Assembly (NCBI RefSeq): GCF_002282895.1
Contig: NZ_NRRB01000001.1
Location: forward strand, 310,001 to 374,000
Origin: Paraferrimonas haliotis
GTDB taxonomy: Bacteria; Pseudomonadota; Gammaproteobacteria; Enterobacterales; Shewanellaceae
Direction of reading: 5' to 3'
DNA: 64,000 nucleotides
In this document: positions 24,565 to 32,851 of the stretch, piece by piece
Position numbering within the stretch: position 1 is the first letter of the stretch
Layout of the letters: each line of letters opens with the position of its first letter
Notes under the pieces: model-generated
The model's database searches: none
Told to the model about the DNA's origin: nothing
The model's input: the letters and a program-made list of their open reading frames with translations, nothing else
Translations under genes and position numbers: made by a program

Positions 24565-24681
24565 TTCCAAATCCATTTGTTCGCAACTTGTTAACAAAAC
24601 CGTTAACAAAAGCCACTATATTTTATGTGGTTATTGCTGTCAAATTGTGCAGGTACTGTTCAATTGAGGTTTTTTCAACAT

Positions 24682-24849
24682 TCACTTACCCAAAGCTTTG
24701 CGTCTTATCCAGGAGGCAAGCGCTTCATCACCGGCCAGCGCTTTGACCTGCGACAACTCCTTATCATTAAAATATAGCATCACTCTGTGAGCGCGTTTTT
24801 GCTGCTCACTTTTCTTTGGGCGACCGCCTTTTTGCTTGTTAGCTTCCAT
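24682..24849 (-). CDS. Small ribbon-helix-helix-like protein (MobC/CopG type)
   Basis: The reverse strand encodes 55 residues: a basic start (KQKGGRPKKSEQQKRAHRV), a strand MLYFNDKEL, and two helices (SQVKALAG, EALASWIRRKALGK). That is the ribbon-helix-helix arrangement with the common GRPKKSE basic arm, as in plasmid MobC-like and CopG-like proteins. It fits the plasmid flavour of RepA. The ribosome site is moderate. Confidence 0.55.
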   Translation of the reverse strand: MEANKQKGGRPKKSEQQKRAHRVMLYFNDKELSQVKALAGDEALASWIRRKALGK

Positions 24850-24997
24850 GACTTTCTCTTCGTTATTTTTATAGTAAAAAACTAGTTTATAACTGCTTTA
24901 AAACTTATTCAAATCTCATTGTCTGTGGTAGAATTAACCAACAATAAAATCAAATTAATTCATTGGGTTAGTTAGCTTTTTATGGGGGTTAGGTGTT

Positions 24998-25324
24998 ATG
25001 TCACAGCGTTGTTCTAAGACAAGTTTGATTAACCGAACAGAGCAATTTATTTGCGAGTTAAAGCGTAAAAGGCCTGGAGCAAAAATGCTTGGGCGTTATA
25101 CCAGTCGGCGTGACCGTATTGAGTTTCAATGCGAGTGTGGCAATGTCGTAAAGATATCGCCTTATGGCTTTTTGCAAACTGAAAAGTGTCACGCTTGTCG
25201 AGAGCCAGTTGCTCCTCGAAAAATCTACTCGAGCAATACCAGCTCTCGCTTGGCCATGGACGGTGAAGAGTTGCCATTAAAGCTAATGGCGCTTAGCAGT
25301 ACTCCATTAATCAGTTGTCCATAA
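24998..25324 (+). CDS. Small zinc-ribbon-like phage protein
   Basis: 108 residues with a Cys4 zinc motif (FQCECGNVVKISPYGFLQTEKCHACREP) in the second half of a basic N-terminal region. Such treble-clef or ribbon proteins are common in phages and are usually nucleic-acid binding. GGGGGTTAGGTG lies upstream. It starts the three-gene run leading to the second integrase. Confidence 0.55.
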   Translation: MSQRCSKTSLINRTEQFICELKRKRPGAKMLGRYTSRRDRIEFQCECGNVVKISPYGFLQTEKCHACREPVAPRKIYSSNTSSRLAMDGEELPLKLMALSSTPLISCP

Positions 25325-25327
25325 GGT

Positions 25328-25543
25328 GTGTTAGTGAAAAAGTTATACGTTGTGCGTGATTGTCGTCCCCATCCAAGTTTGCTGGTCTTTCGTTTACACC
25401 TGGTATTAGAGTCATCACCTCATGAAGCTGTGGCTAAAGTCGTTGGCGAAAACCGGTGGATATCTCATAGCATCTCTGGTGAGCAGTATGACTTTGAGGT
25501 GCAGCATGGAGATGAGCGCCCCAGCTACTGGGTTACTGGATGA
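25328..25543 (+). CDS. Small protein preceding the second integrase
   Basis: 71 residues from a GTG start, soluble with a small alpha-beta pattern (KLYVVRDCRPHPSLLVFRLHLVLESSPHEA). The stop overlaps the integrase start as ATGA. No family was recognised; it may be an accessory factor expressed with the recombinase. Confidence 0.55.
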   Translation: MLVKKLYVVRDCRPHPSLLVFRLHLVLESSPHEAVAKVVGENRWISHSISGEQYDFEVQHGDERPSYWVTG

Positions 25544-26682
25544 TAAAACGTCATATTGCCAGTTATAGCGACGCTGAGCTTAGGCGCTTGCAAAAGGCAG
25601 GTGCTCGCGAGGTGGTTGACCGTCGCTACCCTCGGTTGGTGTTTCGCTTTACCCGAACCGGCGGTAGTTGGTTTCAGGTGGTTAATAGCGTGTGGCGCAA
25701 AGTTGGCCGCTGGCCAGAAACATCAGCTAAAAATGCCATTGCGCACTGGGCTTATGTGAGTTCGAGCAACATGAACGTTGGGCAGGTGCTAACCTGGGCG
25801 CTTGAGCGTAACCAGCAAGATATCAGCTTATCGGATAAAACCCGGGCGAATAAGCGTTACACGATTACGTCTTTAATTGGGCGTCTTGGTCACCTCGAGG
25901 TAAAGCGCATCACTAAAGCGGACATTGATGGCTTGTTGTTTATGCCAATGATGTCGTCAGGGTATGCACTAAGCACCATTGAGCGTGCCTTTAAAGATTT
26001 AAAAGCAAGCTTTGCTAGGGCGTATCGGCTAAACATCATCACGATTAATCCGCTGTCTGACATGATGTTTAGGGATTTTTCAGCTTCATCGGTTAAGCCT
26101 GCTGGCACGCAGCTGCTGCCACATCATCTGTCGGATTGGCTTCAAGTGCATTCAACCGCACCGCCGGCAACCTTTGTCATGTTAGCGCTGATGGTGATGT
26201 TTGGCACACGCATTGGTGAAACCAGGAAAGCCAAGTGGGCTCATTTTGATTTGGATAAAGGGCTTTGGCGATTGCAGGCAGAGGATGTGAAGACGTCTCA
26301 AGCGCTTACGCTTCCACTGAGTGACTTGGCCATTGACGTTCTTAACTGGTATCGCCACAACTGGGTTGGGAATTTAAGCGTCTACCTGTTTCCTAATGCC
26401 GATGGTAAAGGTTGTATTTGCGCGGATGTGGCCAGTCGTCGAGTGAGAGAGATTAGCCAGGGCGATTGGTCATCTCACCACATTCGAAAGATGATGAGAA
26501 GCTCGCTTGCGGACCTGGGAGAGGATTACTTTACCTCGGAGCGCATTCTTAATCATGCCAAGAGTAAATTAGACCAGGCATACATTCATCCAAACCAACT
26601 TAAGCTGATGCGAGAAACGCTTGAGCGCTGGCATCAGCATCTAATTGATAGCGGCTTTAAAACGTCGCCGTCAGCACGATAG
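25540..26682 (+). CDS. Second tyrosine recombinase (integrase)
   Basis: 380 residues with the full tyrosine-recombinase set: Arg in MFGTRIGETRKAKW, a core Lys region, H-x-x-R in SSHHIRKMMR and the final H...Y in ILNHAKSKLDQAYIH. An N-terminal core-binding domain lies at about residues 80-170. It is internal to the prophage and far from either att site, so it is not obviously the enzyme for dusA integration. It may belong to an element nested in or captured by the prophage, or do another job such as plasmid dimer resolution. It overlaps the preceding gene by 4 bp. Confidence 0.88.
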   Translation: MIKRHIASYSDAELRRLQKAGAREVVDRRYPRLVFRFTRTGGSWFQVVNSVWRKVGRWPETSAKNAIAHWAYVSSSNMNVGQVLTWALERNQQDISLSDKTRANKRYTITSLIGRLGHLEVKRITKADIDGLLFMPMMSSGYALSTIERAFKDLKASFARAYRLNIITINPLSDMMFRDFSASSVKPAGTQLLPHHLSDWLQVHSTAPPATFVMLALMVMFGTRIGETRKAKWAHFDLDKGLWRLQAEDVKTSQALTLPLSDLAIDVLNWYRHNWVGNLSVYLFPNADGKGCICADVASRRVREISQGDWSSHHIRKMMRSSLADLGEDYFTSERILNHAKSKLDQAYIHPNQLKLMRETLERWHQHLIDSGFKTSPSAR

Positions 26683-26692
26683 AGAGGTATAG

Positions 26693-27097
26693 ATGCAAGA
26701 GTCGATTGAGGGTAAGTTACGTATTTGGGGGCGATGGGCGAGTGATAAAACCGGTACTGAATACCGTTGTGCTCTCGAAGTGAAACTACCAAGAGGCACC
26801 TCACTCACGGCTCAAGACATCGATACCGCAATGCGAGTGGATGCGGCGATTGCCAACCTCAATGTGTCTCGCTGGGCTGGCGACCACTCTCTGGTGTGGC
26901 TCCTTAAACAATACTACATGCATCAATGCTCTTATGCTGAGATTGCTGCATTTATTAAAGCTCACCCAAAGAGCGCACTAAACGATGGTTGGGCGCTTGG
27001 CGAAATGAGTAAAGACAAGATATGGAAACTGTTGTGTCAGGCTAAGGGGTATGTGGCGGGGTGGTTGGATGCACAAGCTAATGTTGCCACAATGTAG
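26693..27097 (+). CDS. Phage protein, possibly a late-gene regulator
   Basis: 134 residues, soluble and helical; SLVWLLKQYYMHQCSYAEIAAFIKAHPKSALNDGWALGEMSKDKIW looks like a helix-turn-helix and may correspond to a Q-like antiterminator. The gene lies between the second integrase and the accessory/lysis genes, the right place for late control. AGAGAGG precedes the ATG. Confidence 0.45.
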   Translation: MQESIEGKLRIWGRWASDKTGTEYRCALEVKLPRGTSLTAQDIDTAMRVDAAIANLNVSRWAGDHSLVWLLKQYYMHQCSYAEIAAFIKAHPKSALNDGWALGEMSKDKIWKLLCQAKGYVAGWLDAQANVATM

Positions 27098-27263
27098 CGC
27101 TAATTGTTAATAAGCTGTTTTTCTTGCAGTCACTAATTCTGAATGTAATTTTTTTATAGGATTTTATTTCGTTCAAAGGGTTTTGCGGATTTTTTATACA
27201 TCAAAGTTGAGTGGTTTGTTAAGTTTTGTGGTGAGTAAAACAACCAATAACAAGGATGATGTT

Positions 27264-28235
27264 ATGACAAACTCGAAAACGTTAGTAAGTTATATATTTT
27301 CTATAGTTTTATGTTTTGCTGCCTTTTCAAGCAAGGCAGATGTTGCTCAGTTAAATAACAAGTACGATGCTTATATAACAGGCACATATTATTCGGCAGA
27401 TCTATCAGATAATGGGAGCTATAGCCCTAGTTTGAAAGTTTCTGACAGTGTGCTAAACGGAAATATTCGAAAATCTCACCAAGAAATCATTCAGTTATAC
27501 ACTGATTTACGTGATATCAGACATGATCTTGAGAATGAAATTAAAGACTTTTTCGAGGATAACTTTCTGCATTATAGTTGGCTTCGCTTTAGTATTACAG
27601 GGCCTATTGAGGTTAAGCTGACAGGACTTGGAAATAATAAAATTCAAGTAAATTTAAGCAAGTTTAGTGTTTATGCGAGAGTAAAAGCGGAAAATAGTTG
27701 GTGGTTGAACGTTTACGCGACAATGAATATGCCATCAGCGGAATTTGTCGCTGAGTTAGATATTTATACTGGTGAGCTTAGCAATATGCAATTGTTAAGC
27801 AACTATAGCATAGATCTTGATTCGTCGATTGATTATCTACTCCCTGGATTTAGCAATATTTTTACAATTGCGTTTAATTTCTATTTTGATGATCCTATTG
27901 GAGACGCGTTAACAACTTTGGACGGAACAGTTACAGCACTTGCTTTGGAAAATGTCATTCCAGTAAACGAGTACGTTTATAATGGCGTTGATTTTGGCAA
28001 GGAAATAATTGAGCACCTAGACAATATGTTAGATGGAGAATTTATCCATATCGTTGCCAATGATTTCCCGCTAGTACAATCCCCTAAAGCTCATTTTTGT
28101 GTCGAGCCCAATCTCATGTCTTGGTATGAAGCTATAGCAGAAGTAAATGTATCGAATCGGGCATATATGAGAATTGGTAGAGATATTAATCAAAACTGTG
28201 TTTGGAATGGAAGTGGCGGTCAACCCGACTATTAA
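27264..28235 (+). CDS. Secreted protein of unknown function, paired with an outer-membrane barrel
   Basis: 323 residues from ATG 27264 (AAGGA upstream) with a signal peptide ending FSSKA. The mature part is a mix of beta strands and amphipathic helices (ITGPIEVKLTGLG, DSSIDYLLPGFSNIFTIAFNF) with two cysteines near the C-terminus. I recognise no family. It lies 21 bp before a small outer-membrane barrel gene and is likely expressed with it, hinting at a surface function. AT-rich and likely phage cargo. Confidence 0.65.
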   Translation: MTNSKTLVSYIFSIVLCFAAFSSKADVAQLNNKYDAYITGTYYSADLSDNGSYSPSLKVSDSVLNGNIRKSHQEIIQLYTDLRDIRHDLENEIKDFFEDNFLHYSWLRFSITGPIEVKLTGLGNNKIQVNLSKFSVYARVKAENSWWLNVYATMNMPSAEFVAELDIYTGELSNMQLLSNYSIDLDSSIDYLLPGFSNIFTIAFNFYFDDPIGDALTTLDGTVTALALENVIPVNEYVYNGVDFGKEIIEHLDNMLDGEFIHIVANDFPLVQSPKAHFCVEPNLMSWYEAIAEVNVSNRAYMRIGRDINQNCVWNGSGGQPDY

Positions 28236-28256
28236 TAGTTTAATTGAGGAAAAGAT

Positions 28257-28805
28257 ATGTTGCGAAGTATTTTGATTGTTATGCTCTGCGTGGTACCAAT
28301 AATTGGACAAGCTCAGACAAAGCATAATATCAATGTTGGAGCAGAGTTCGGCTTAGCGAGTACAGAGCCAAGAGCTTCAGATGCGGACTCTAGCCGACAG
28401 GGTGATAGTTATTTTCGAATGGGAGCTGGATACAGATTTTCGATAAATGACAATTGGTCACTAGAGGCGCGATATTTAGAAGGCTTTAATGCAGGGGTTT
28501 TTGCTGGTGCAAAGACAGCTATGGCGCCTTCTGCCGTTAAAGTTGGCGGCGAGTATCAATGGTACATTTCAGAATTAAACCGTTGGGTGCTTAAAGCCGG
28601 ATATGCTCAATATTTGCTTAGTGCAAGCTTAAAATCGGACTGGCAAGACAATGGGTGGAATGACAGTGGTCAAGGTGCGTATATTGCGACTGGGCTGCGA
28701 GTTAAATTCCGTTCAAACATAGAGATGAACTGGATATTATCTTATGACAAGTATCAGCCATCACAGAACTTAGGCCTGTCAGCGATCTTTGGCTATAATT
28801 TCTGA
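28257..28805 (+). CDS. Small outer-membrane beta-barrel protein
   Basis: 182 residues with a signal peptide (LIVMLCVVPIIGQA) and alternating amphipathic strands ending in the C-terminal aromatic NF (LSAIFGYNF), as needed for BAM assembly. MGAGYRFSINDNWSLEARYLEGF and VKVGGEYQWYI suit an eight-strand OmpA/OmpW-like barrel. A GAGG ribosome site precedes the ATG. In a prophage, such barrels can alter receptors or exclude other phages, as Lom and Bor-type genes do; this is inference. Confidence 0.75.
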   Translation: MLRSILIVMLCVVPIIGQAQTKHNINVGAEFGLASTEPRASDADSSRQGDSYFRMGAGYRFSINDNWSLEARYLEGFNAGVFAGAKTAMAPSAVKVGGEYQWYISELNRWVLKAGYAQYLLSASLKSDWQDNGWNDSGQGAYIATGLRVKFRSNIEMNWILSYDKYQPSQNLGLSAIFGYNF

Positions 28806-28827
28806 GTAGAGTGGACTGTTGAAATGA

Positions 28828-28854
28828 AAGCAGCACTTCAGGCGCTGCTTTTTT
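28828..28854 (+). terminator. Terminator after the barrel gene
   Basis: AAGCAGC-N8-GCTGCTT followed by T residues. The rest of the 28855-29200 spacer contains no gene that I can support. Confidence 0.8.
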
Positions 28855-29200
28855 ATGTTTTTTTGTTCAATGTTCTCTTTTTTATCAATAGAGCTGCGCA
28901 TTAAAAAGTCGTGCTCCTAGGTGCGTGCATGAACAATACACTAGCTCTTGCTAGTATCGCCAACCGATAGCCTACGTTGTATTCTGAAGGCTGTGAGAAC
29001 ACTTTTGGCTAGAAGAGTGTGGTAGGGTGGCTAGATGGCCGAAGAAAGTCTATTAGCCTATTTTTTGATATTTATTATCAGTTATGTGATAAGGTTTGTT
29101 TGGGGTGAGGTTAATATTTGTGTACTTTGAGATGTTGGCAACTTGTCTCCGATGCGGTAGGTAAGTATTATACGCGCCAAAATCACATCATCGAGTTAGT

Positions 29201-29416
29201 ATGGCCTTACCAAAAGAATGCGGAAACTGGCTTTCTGAATCTATTGATTCTGTGACGTATTTATATTCAACGATTAGGGAAGACAATCAGTTTGTAGCCT
29301 TTGCGGTGGTATTTATGTTTATACTCTTGCTCTTTCATGCAGTATCAGCTTTCAAAAATAACGCCGTGACTTCGAAGTTGGTTGGTTCATTAAAGTCTGG
29401 GAAAAATGATGTTTAG
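29201..29416 (+). CDS. Small single-span membrane protein, first of a pair
   Basis: 71 residues with one strong transmembrane helix (VAFAVVFMFILLLFHAV) and a soluble N-terminus. It overlaps the following membrane protein gene by 11 bp, so the two are made together. No family was recognised. No clear Shine-Dalgarno is present. Confidence 0.5.
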   Translation: MALPKECGNWLSESIDSVTYLYSTIREDNQFVAFAVVFMFILLLFHAVSAFKNNAVTSKLVGSLKSGKNDV

Positions 29417-29927
29417 CGATTTCATAGTGATGATCATTTCGTTATCCATGGCGATGGTAGGATTCCTTTATCTGCGAGGAGCGCAAAAGGCGTCCATGAG
29501 CGTTTTTAATGAGCTTTTCACTAAGACAGAAGAGTATTTAAGATCAGACGCATCTGACTCTGATAAGGATAATGCACTTTCCAGATTGAAACACTCTCGA
29601 AGCACATTATTCGCTATTCTCATGTTAATTGTTTTGCCGATTGGCTTGCTTGTTGTGACTCTTCGTCAAGCAGTTACAAACAAGAAAAGCAAAGAGCTTA
29701 GTGATGCTGACAATGAATTGATGAGACTGTGGTTCAAAACCCAGTTTTTTAGTAATCCATTGATTTCTGCCTCCACAATTCTTTTATCTATAGTAACAAT
29801 TGTTCTTGGTTACCTTGTGATTATCACACTCATGTCTATCGTTTTTAGAGATGAGATTAAAATGCAGCGCATTGGTGACATCAACACTCCAGCTGCTTTT
29901 GTGAGCTCAGTAGCAAAAGGAGTTTAG
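29406..29927 (+). CDS. Three-span membrane protein, second of a pair
   Basis: 173 residues with hydrophobic segments FIVMIISLSMAMVGFLYL, FAILMLIVLPIGLLVVTL and ILLSIVTIVLGYLVIITLM separated by charged cytoplasmic loops. No family was recognised. It lies in the AT-rich accessory region upstream of the lysis genes; a holin-like or exclusion role cannot be told apart. Confidence 0.55.
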   Translation: MMFSDFIVMIISLSMAMVGFLYLRGAQKASMSVFNELFTKTEEYLRSDASDSDKDNALSRLKHSRSTLFAILMLIVLPIGLLVVTLRQAVTNKKSKELSDADNELMRLWFKTQFFSNPLISASTILLSIVTIVLGYLVIITLMSIVFRDEIKMQRIGDINTPAAFVSSVAKGV

Positions 29928-30446
29928 TTGGCTAGCTAGGAATAATTTGATGCTCCTTTGCTATCAGAATTATCTTGTATTTCCCTCTTTCCACTCGCTC
30001 GTTACCAAATAGTTTTCTCGACTGTATCCCGTTTCTTTGTTCTGCCCACAGTTCTTGTCGATATTGAGAAGAATCAATTACCACGCGCTTGGTATGGCTG
30101 TCGTTTGTCATTGCTACTCTACTCACTCACGATCCAAAGGTTCATTTTTATGGTAACTGTGCCCGGGTTCAATACGCTTAAGTCGTAGATTAAAAACCAT
30201 GAATTTATTCGAGATCAAACCGAGACGAAAAGGGCAAATACCTTATCAACTCAAGGCCTCAAAACGTACAGTCGAACCCCAAAGGGGAAGATATTTAGCC
30301 TAAATTTACGCGAAAAGTTATCACTATTCTGATAAGTTCCTGCGTCATAAACCTTCACGTTTTTAGTAGATGATCAATAGACGTTTGATTGTCGCGACGG
30401 AATGTGGTCAACTTCAGCTATGGTCAGGTTCTTGCGCTTGACCGGT
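29928..30446. other. 519-bp stretch with no supported gene; inverted repeat at 30315-30338
   Basis: Only a leftward 64-codon frame (29932-30126) is present, with weak start signals and no recognised motif. AAGTTATCA-ctattc-TGATAAGTT at 30315-30338 is an inverted repeat with one mismatch. The spacer probably holds the promoter or control region of the lysis and structural operon. Confidence 0.35.
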
Positions 30447-30475
30447 AGCCTCCAAGTTTCTTGGGGGCTTTTTTA
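30447..30475 (+). terminator. Terminator before the lysis genes
   Basis: AGCCTCCAAG-ttt-CTTGGGGGCT with a T-run. It sits 22 bp before the lysis operon start, possibly the terminator read through by a Q-like antiterminator. Confidence 0.75.
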
Positions 30476-30496
30476 TGCCTGGAGTTTAGGAGTTGT

Positions 30497-30724
30497 ATGA
30501 AACCAGAGACTGGAGCAATCGTTGTCGGCTCTGGCATGTCGTTGCCTGCGAGCATTACTAAGTCAGTAGCAATTGAACAAAGCTTTTTGCAAGCATCGTT
30601 GAGCGAGGTTGTTGCTGGGCACTTTACATGGCATACCGCAGATATAACAACGCTACTCGGTATTTTTCTAAGTATCTGTGGTTTGGGTGTAGCAATTTGG
30701 CGAGGGTTAAAGCATGAGCGCTGA
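30497..30724 (+). CDS. Holin-like small membrane protein
   Basis: 75 residues with one transmembrane helix near the C-terminus (TTLLGIFLSICGLGVAIW) and a charged end (RGLKHER). AGGAG lies at 30488. Its end overlaps the start of the M15 peptidase endolysin by 11 bp, which is the classic holin position. Confidence 0.6.
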   Translation: MKPETGAIVVGSGMSLPASITKSVAIEQSFLQASLSEVVAGHFTWHTADITTLLGIFLSICGLGVAIWRGLKHER

Positions 30725-31115
30725 AATTTTAGTGGTTGAAACAACCAGAGAGCTATACACAAAGCATTTTTCAATCCATGAGCTGCGCTGCGGTTGCAAC
30801 AATTGTAAGAAGAAAAAGCCACATAAAATTAAGCGTTCGGCATTATTAGCACTTGAGAAAGCCCGTATTGAGTCGGGTGTAGTGATGCCGCTGAGCTCAG
30901 CTTATCGGTGTACCGAGCATCCGGAAGAAGCAAGAAAGCAAAACCCTGGGCAGCATAATGCAGGCGTTGCTTTTGATATTCGCATTCGACACAGCAAGGA
31001 GCGCTCTAAGGCGCTTTTTTATTTAATGAACAACGGGTTTTGGGCTGTAGGTAGTGCAATGAATTTTTTTCACGTTGATCTGCGGGGCAGTTTCGCAGGT
31101 TGGTCCTATAGTTAA
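30714..31115 (+). CDS. Endolysin, M15-family D-Ala-D-Ala peptidase
   Basis: 133 residues with the M15_3 motif set: SSAYRCTEHPEEARKQ, H-N-A-G-V-A-F-D-I and FFHVDLR, which supply the zinc ligands His, Asp and His. These enzymes cut peptidoglycan cross-links. The CGCNNCKKKK element near residue 25 is an extra Cys cluster. It has no signal peptide, so it depends on a holin. Position before further lysis genes fits. Confidence 0.85.
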   Translation: MSAEILVVETTRELYTKHFSIHELRCGCNNCKKKKPHKIKRSALLALEKARIESGVVMPLSSAYRCTEHPEEARKQNPGQHNAGVAFDIRIRHSKERSKALFYLMNNGFWAVGSAMNFFHVDLRGSFAGWSYS

Positions 31116-31125
31116 AGGAGATTTT

Positions 31126-31449
31126 ATGAAGTGGTTAACCAGTTCGTTCATCGCAGGCTCTATATTGTTTGCACTAGTGGCGTTCTTATTTGTGCCAGCT
31201 GCGTTTGCTGAGGTGTTGATTGAAGATGCAACCAGAAGCGCGCTAGCAACACTGTTTAGCGAGTCCACCGCTGCGTTAATTATTGCAGTGATCAGTATTA
31301 TTGGTTATTCCTGGACTATGCTAAGAGCGACATTATCGCCAGAGCTGCTAGCAAGGGCACCAAAGTTTGTTGTTATGGCTTTGGAGTTTTTAGCTGGCAA
31401 CTTTGGCAAGTCCCAGAATTTAGACTCTCCGCTCGATAAGCGAAGGTAA
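31126..31449 (+). CDS. Membrane protein of the lysis cassette (holin candidate)
   Basis: 107 residues from ATG 31126 with AAAGGAG upstream. It has a signal-like or first membrane helix (ILFALVAFLFVPAAFA) and a second span (AALIIAVISIIGYSWTML). It follows the endolysin by 10 bp. It could be a second holin or antiholin. Confidence 0.55.
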   Translation: MKWLTSSFIAGSILFALVAFLFVPAAFAEVLIEDATRSALATLFSESTAALIIAVISIIGYSWTMLRATLSPELLARAPKFVVMALEFLAGNFGKSQNLDSPLDKRR

Positions 31450-31473
31450 AGTTTCCATAGTGTGTCTAGACGT

Positions 31474-31496
31474 AGCCCCGAAAGGGGCTTTTTTTA
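31474..31496 (+). terminator. Terminator within the lysis region
   Basis: AGCCCC-gaaa-GGGGCT and seven T. It falls between the membrane protein gene and the spanin-like pair. Confidence 0.85.
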
Positions 31497-31518
31497 TACC
31501 TGAGTGAAATTCAATATG

Positions 31519-31770
31519 ATGACGAAATTAACTAAGTTGCTCGAAGTGTTGGTCATCATATTCAATTTGATTCGGAAGCAGGTTAATGAAACTAAGCGAG
31601 AACGTGCGCTGGCTGACCCTGTTCGCTTCATTGCTGGTCATGGCCAGCTGCGCCAATCATCAGCAACCTTCGCCGAGCTGGCCACACTCACTGAATGTGA
31701 TTCGGCTTGCGGACGGAGGAGTCTGCATGGATGCCGAGAGTGCCAGGAAGCTCGCAACGCTAAAGGCTGA
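31519..31770 (+). CDS. Rz-like inner spanin candidate
   Basis: 83 residues from ATG 31519 (in-frame starts also at 31504 and 31516). One N-terminal hydrophobic helix (LLEVLVIIFNLI) then a charged region (RKQVNETKRERALADPVRF). An alternative frame inside it encodes a small lipoprotein, the nested arrangement seen in Rz/Rz1 pairs. It is shorter than typical Rz, so the identity is tentative. The C-terminal part lies in sequence whose code is shared with the lipoprotein. Confidence 0.45.
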   Translation: MTKLTKLLEVLVIIFNLIRKQVNETKRERALADPVRFIAGHGQLRQSSATFAELATLTECDSACGRRSLHGCRECQEARNAKG

Positions 31771-31786
31771 GCTCGAAAAGATTTAG
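31586..31786 (+). CDS. Rz1-like outer-membrane lipoprotein (nested in the Rz-like gene)
   Basis: 66 residues: MKLSENVRWLTLFASLLVMASC is a lipoprotein signal with the lipobox VMASC; the mature peptide is proline-containing (QQPSPSWPH). It overlaps the upstream gene in the +1 frame, as Rz1 genes do. AGGTTA provides a weak ribosome site. Confidence 0.65.
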   Translation: MKLSENVRWLTLFASLLVMASCANHQQPSPSWPHSLNVIRLADGGVCMDAESARKLATLKAELEKI

Positions 31787-31880
31787 ATATTTTTTACTGA
31801 TTACGCCGCCCCAACACCATCAACGCAGCTAACCTTCGGGATTATTAGATTGAGGGGCGGCACCTTAGCTTGGAAACAAT

Positions 31881-32264
31881 ATGCCGCCAAGGACACCGAG
31901 AGCTTGCAGACATCGAGGATGTCGCTATACTACCACTAGTCGCGAAGGCTACTGTGATAAGCATGTTGGTGAAGGTTGGAATCGTCATGCTAATGGGCGA
32001 ACATCAACACAGCGTGGTTATGGCGCAAGTTGGCGCAGGCTAAGAAGGCAAGTTCTTGAGCGTGATTCTCATTTGTGTCGTATGTGCTTGAACACAGGCG
32101 TGGTTACTCCGGCCGTTACGGTTGATCACATTGTAGCTAAGGCGCATGGTGGAACTGATCACATGGAGAACTTGCAAGCTTTGTGTGATAAATGTCATAA
32201 AGCTAAGACAGCAGCAGAGCGCCTCAGAAGCCGCAGAAGCAGCTCATCCCAACGAGGTACCTAG
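31881..32264 (+). CDS. HNH endonuclease next to the terminase
   Basis: 127 residues with an HNH fold: CRMCLNTGVVTPAVTVDHIVAKAHGGTDHMENLQALCDKCHKAK gives two zinc-binding CxxC pairs and the H-N-H residues. HNH genes beside the terminase are usual in HK97-like cos phages and are needed with terminase for cos cleavage in several. The N-terminal Cys/His cluster (CRHRGCRY, CDKH) may bind another zinc. Confidence 0.88.
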   Translation: MPPRTPRACRHRGCRYTTTSREGYCDKHVGEGWNRHANGRTSTQRGYGASWRRLRRQVLERDSHLCRMCLNTGVVTPAVTVDHIVAKAHGGTDHMENLQALCDKCHKAKTAAERLRSRRSSSSQRGT

Positions 32265-32340
32265 GTACCTAAAATAACTTTTCAAAGTCACATCGACCGA
32301 TTTAAGGCCCCCCTCCCTTAAATCGCTGCAGTGGTGCGCC
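32255..32340. other. Candidate cos region
   Basis: A 16-bp perfect palindrome, AGGTACCTAGGTACCT (32255-32270), lies at the end of the HNH gene. It is followed by a strand-biased C-run (GGCCCCCCTCCC, near 32307) ahead of the small terminase. The location between HNH and terS is the usual cos position in HK97-type phages. The cut site cannot be told from sequence. Confidence 0.45.
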
Positions 32341-32405
32341 TGAATGACCGCCGCCGAAGTCATATTTTTACGTGTTTAAAATAAGAAATCTTTTTTGGAG
32401 GTGCG

Positions 32406-32849
32406 ATGAGTGCTTCAGTTCGCGCTTCTGGAGGCGGTCGAAAGTCTAAGCAATCCCTTGTCGGAGTTGGTGATCAATCGATCCAACGGGTTAACCCGCC
32501 GGATCAGTTGCGTGATGAAAATGCGGTCGTTATTTGGAAGCAACAAAGCAAGTTAATGATAGCTAGAGGCACATTGGCGAGAGAAGACTTACCGTTGCTG
32601 ATGGCATACTGCAACAATTTCTCAATCATGCTTGAGGCAGACTCAGAGATTGCTCAGCGAGGCTTTTATTCCGAAACGGCTCAAGGTGGACTGAAGACAC
32701 ATCCTGCCGTGAATATTCGAAAAGAAGCGATTGCACAGATGAAATCATTGGGCAGTCTCCTCGGGTTAGATCCTTTGTCTCGAGGTCGAGTGCTTGGCAC
32801 ATCTGGTCCCAAAGAAGGACAGCAAGGGAACGAGTTCGATGAGTTTTAA
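32406..32849 (+). CDS. Terminase small subunit (P27 family)
   Basis: 147 residues. A basic start (GGGRKSKQS), [41 protein letters not shown] and [27 protein letters not shown] match the P27-type small terminase arrangement. It recognises packaging sites and directs TerL. GGAGG precedes the ATG. Confidence 0.88.
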   Translation: MSASVRASGGGRKSKQSLVGVGDQSIQRVNPPDQLRDENAVVIWKQQSKLMIARGTLAREDLPLLMAYCNNFSIMLEADSEIAQRGFYSETAQGGLKTHPAVNIRKEAIAQMKSLGSLLGLDPLSRGRVLGTSGPKEGQQGNEFDEF

Positions 32850-32851
32850 CT

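Noticed and set aside
29932..30126. 64-codon leftward frame in the gap before the lysis genes
   Set aside because: Weak start signals and no recognised motif; left as a possibility within the gap entry only.
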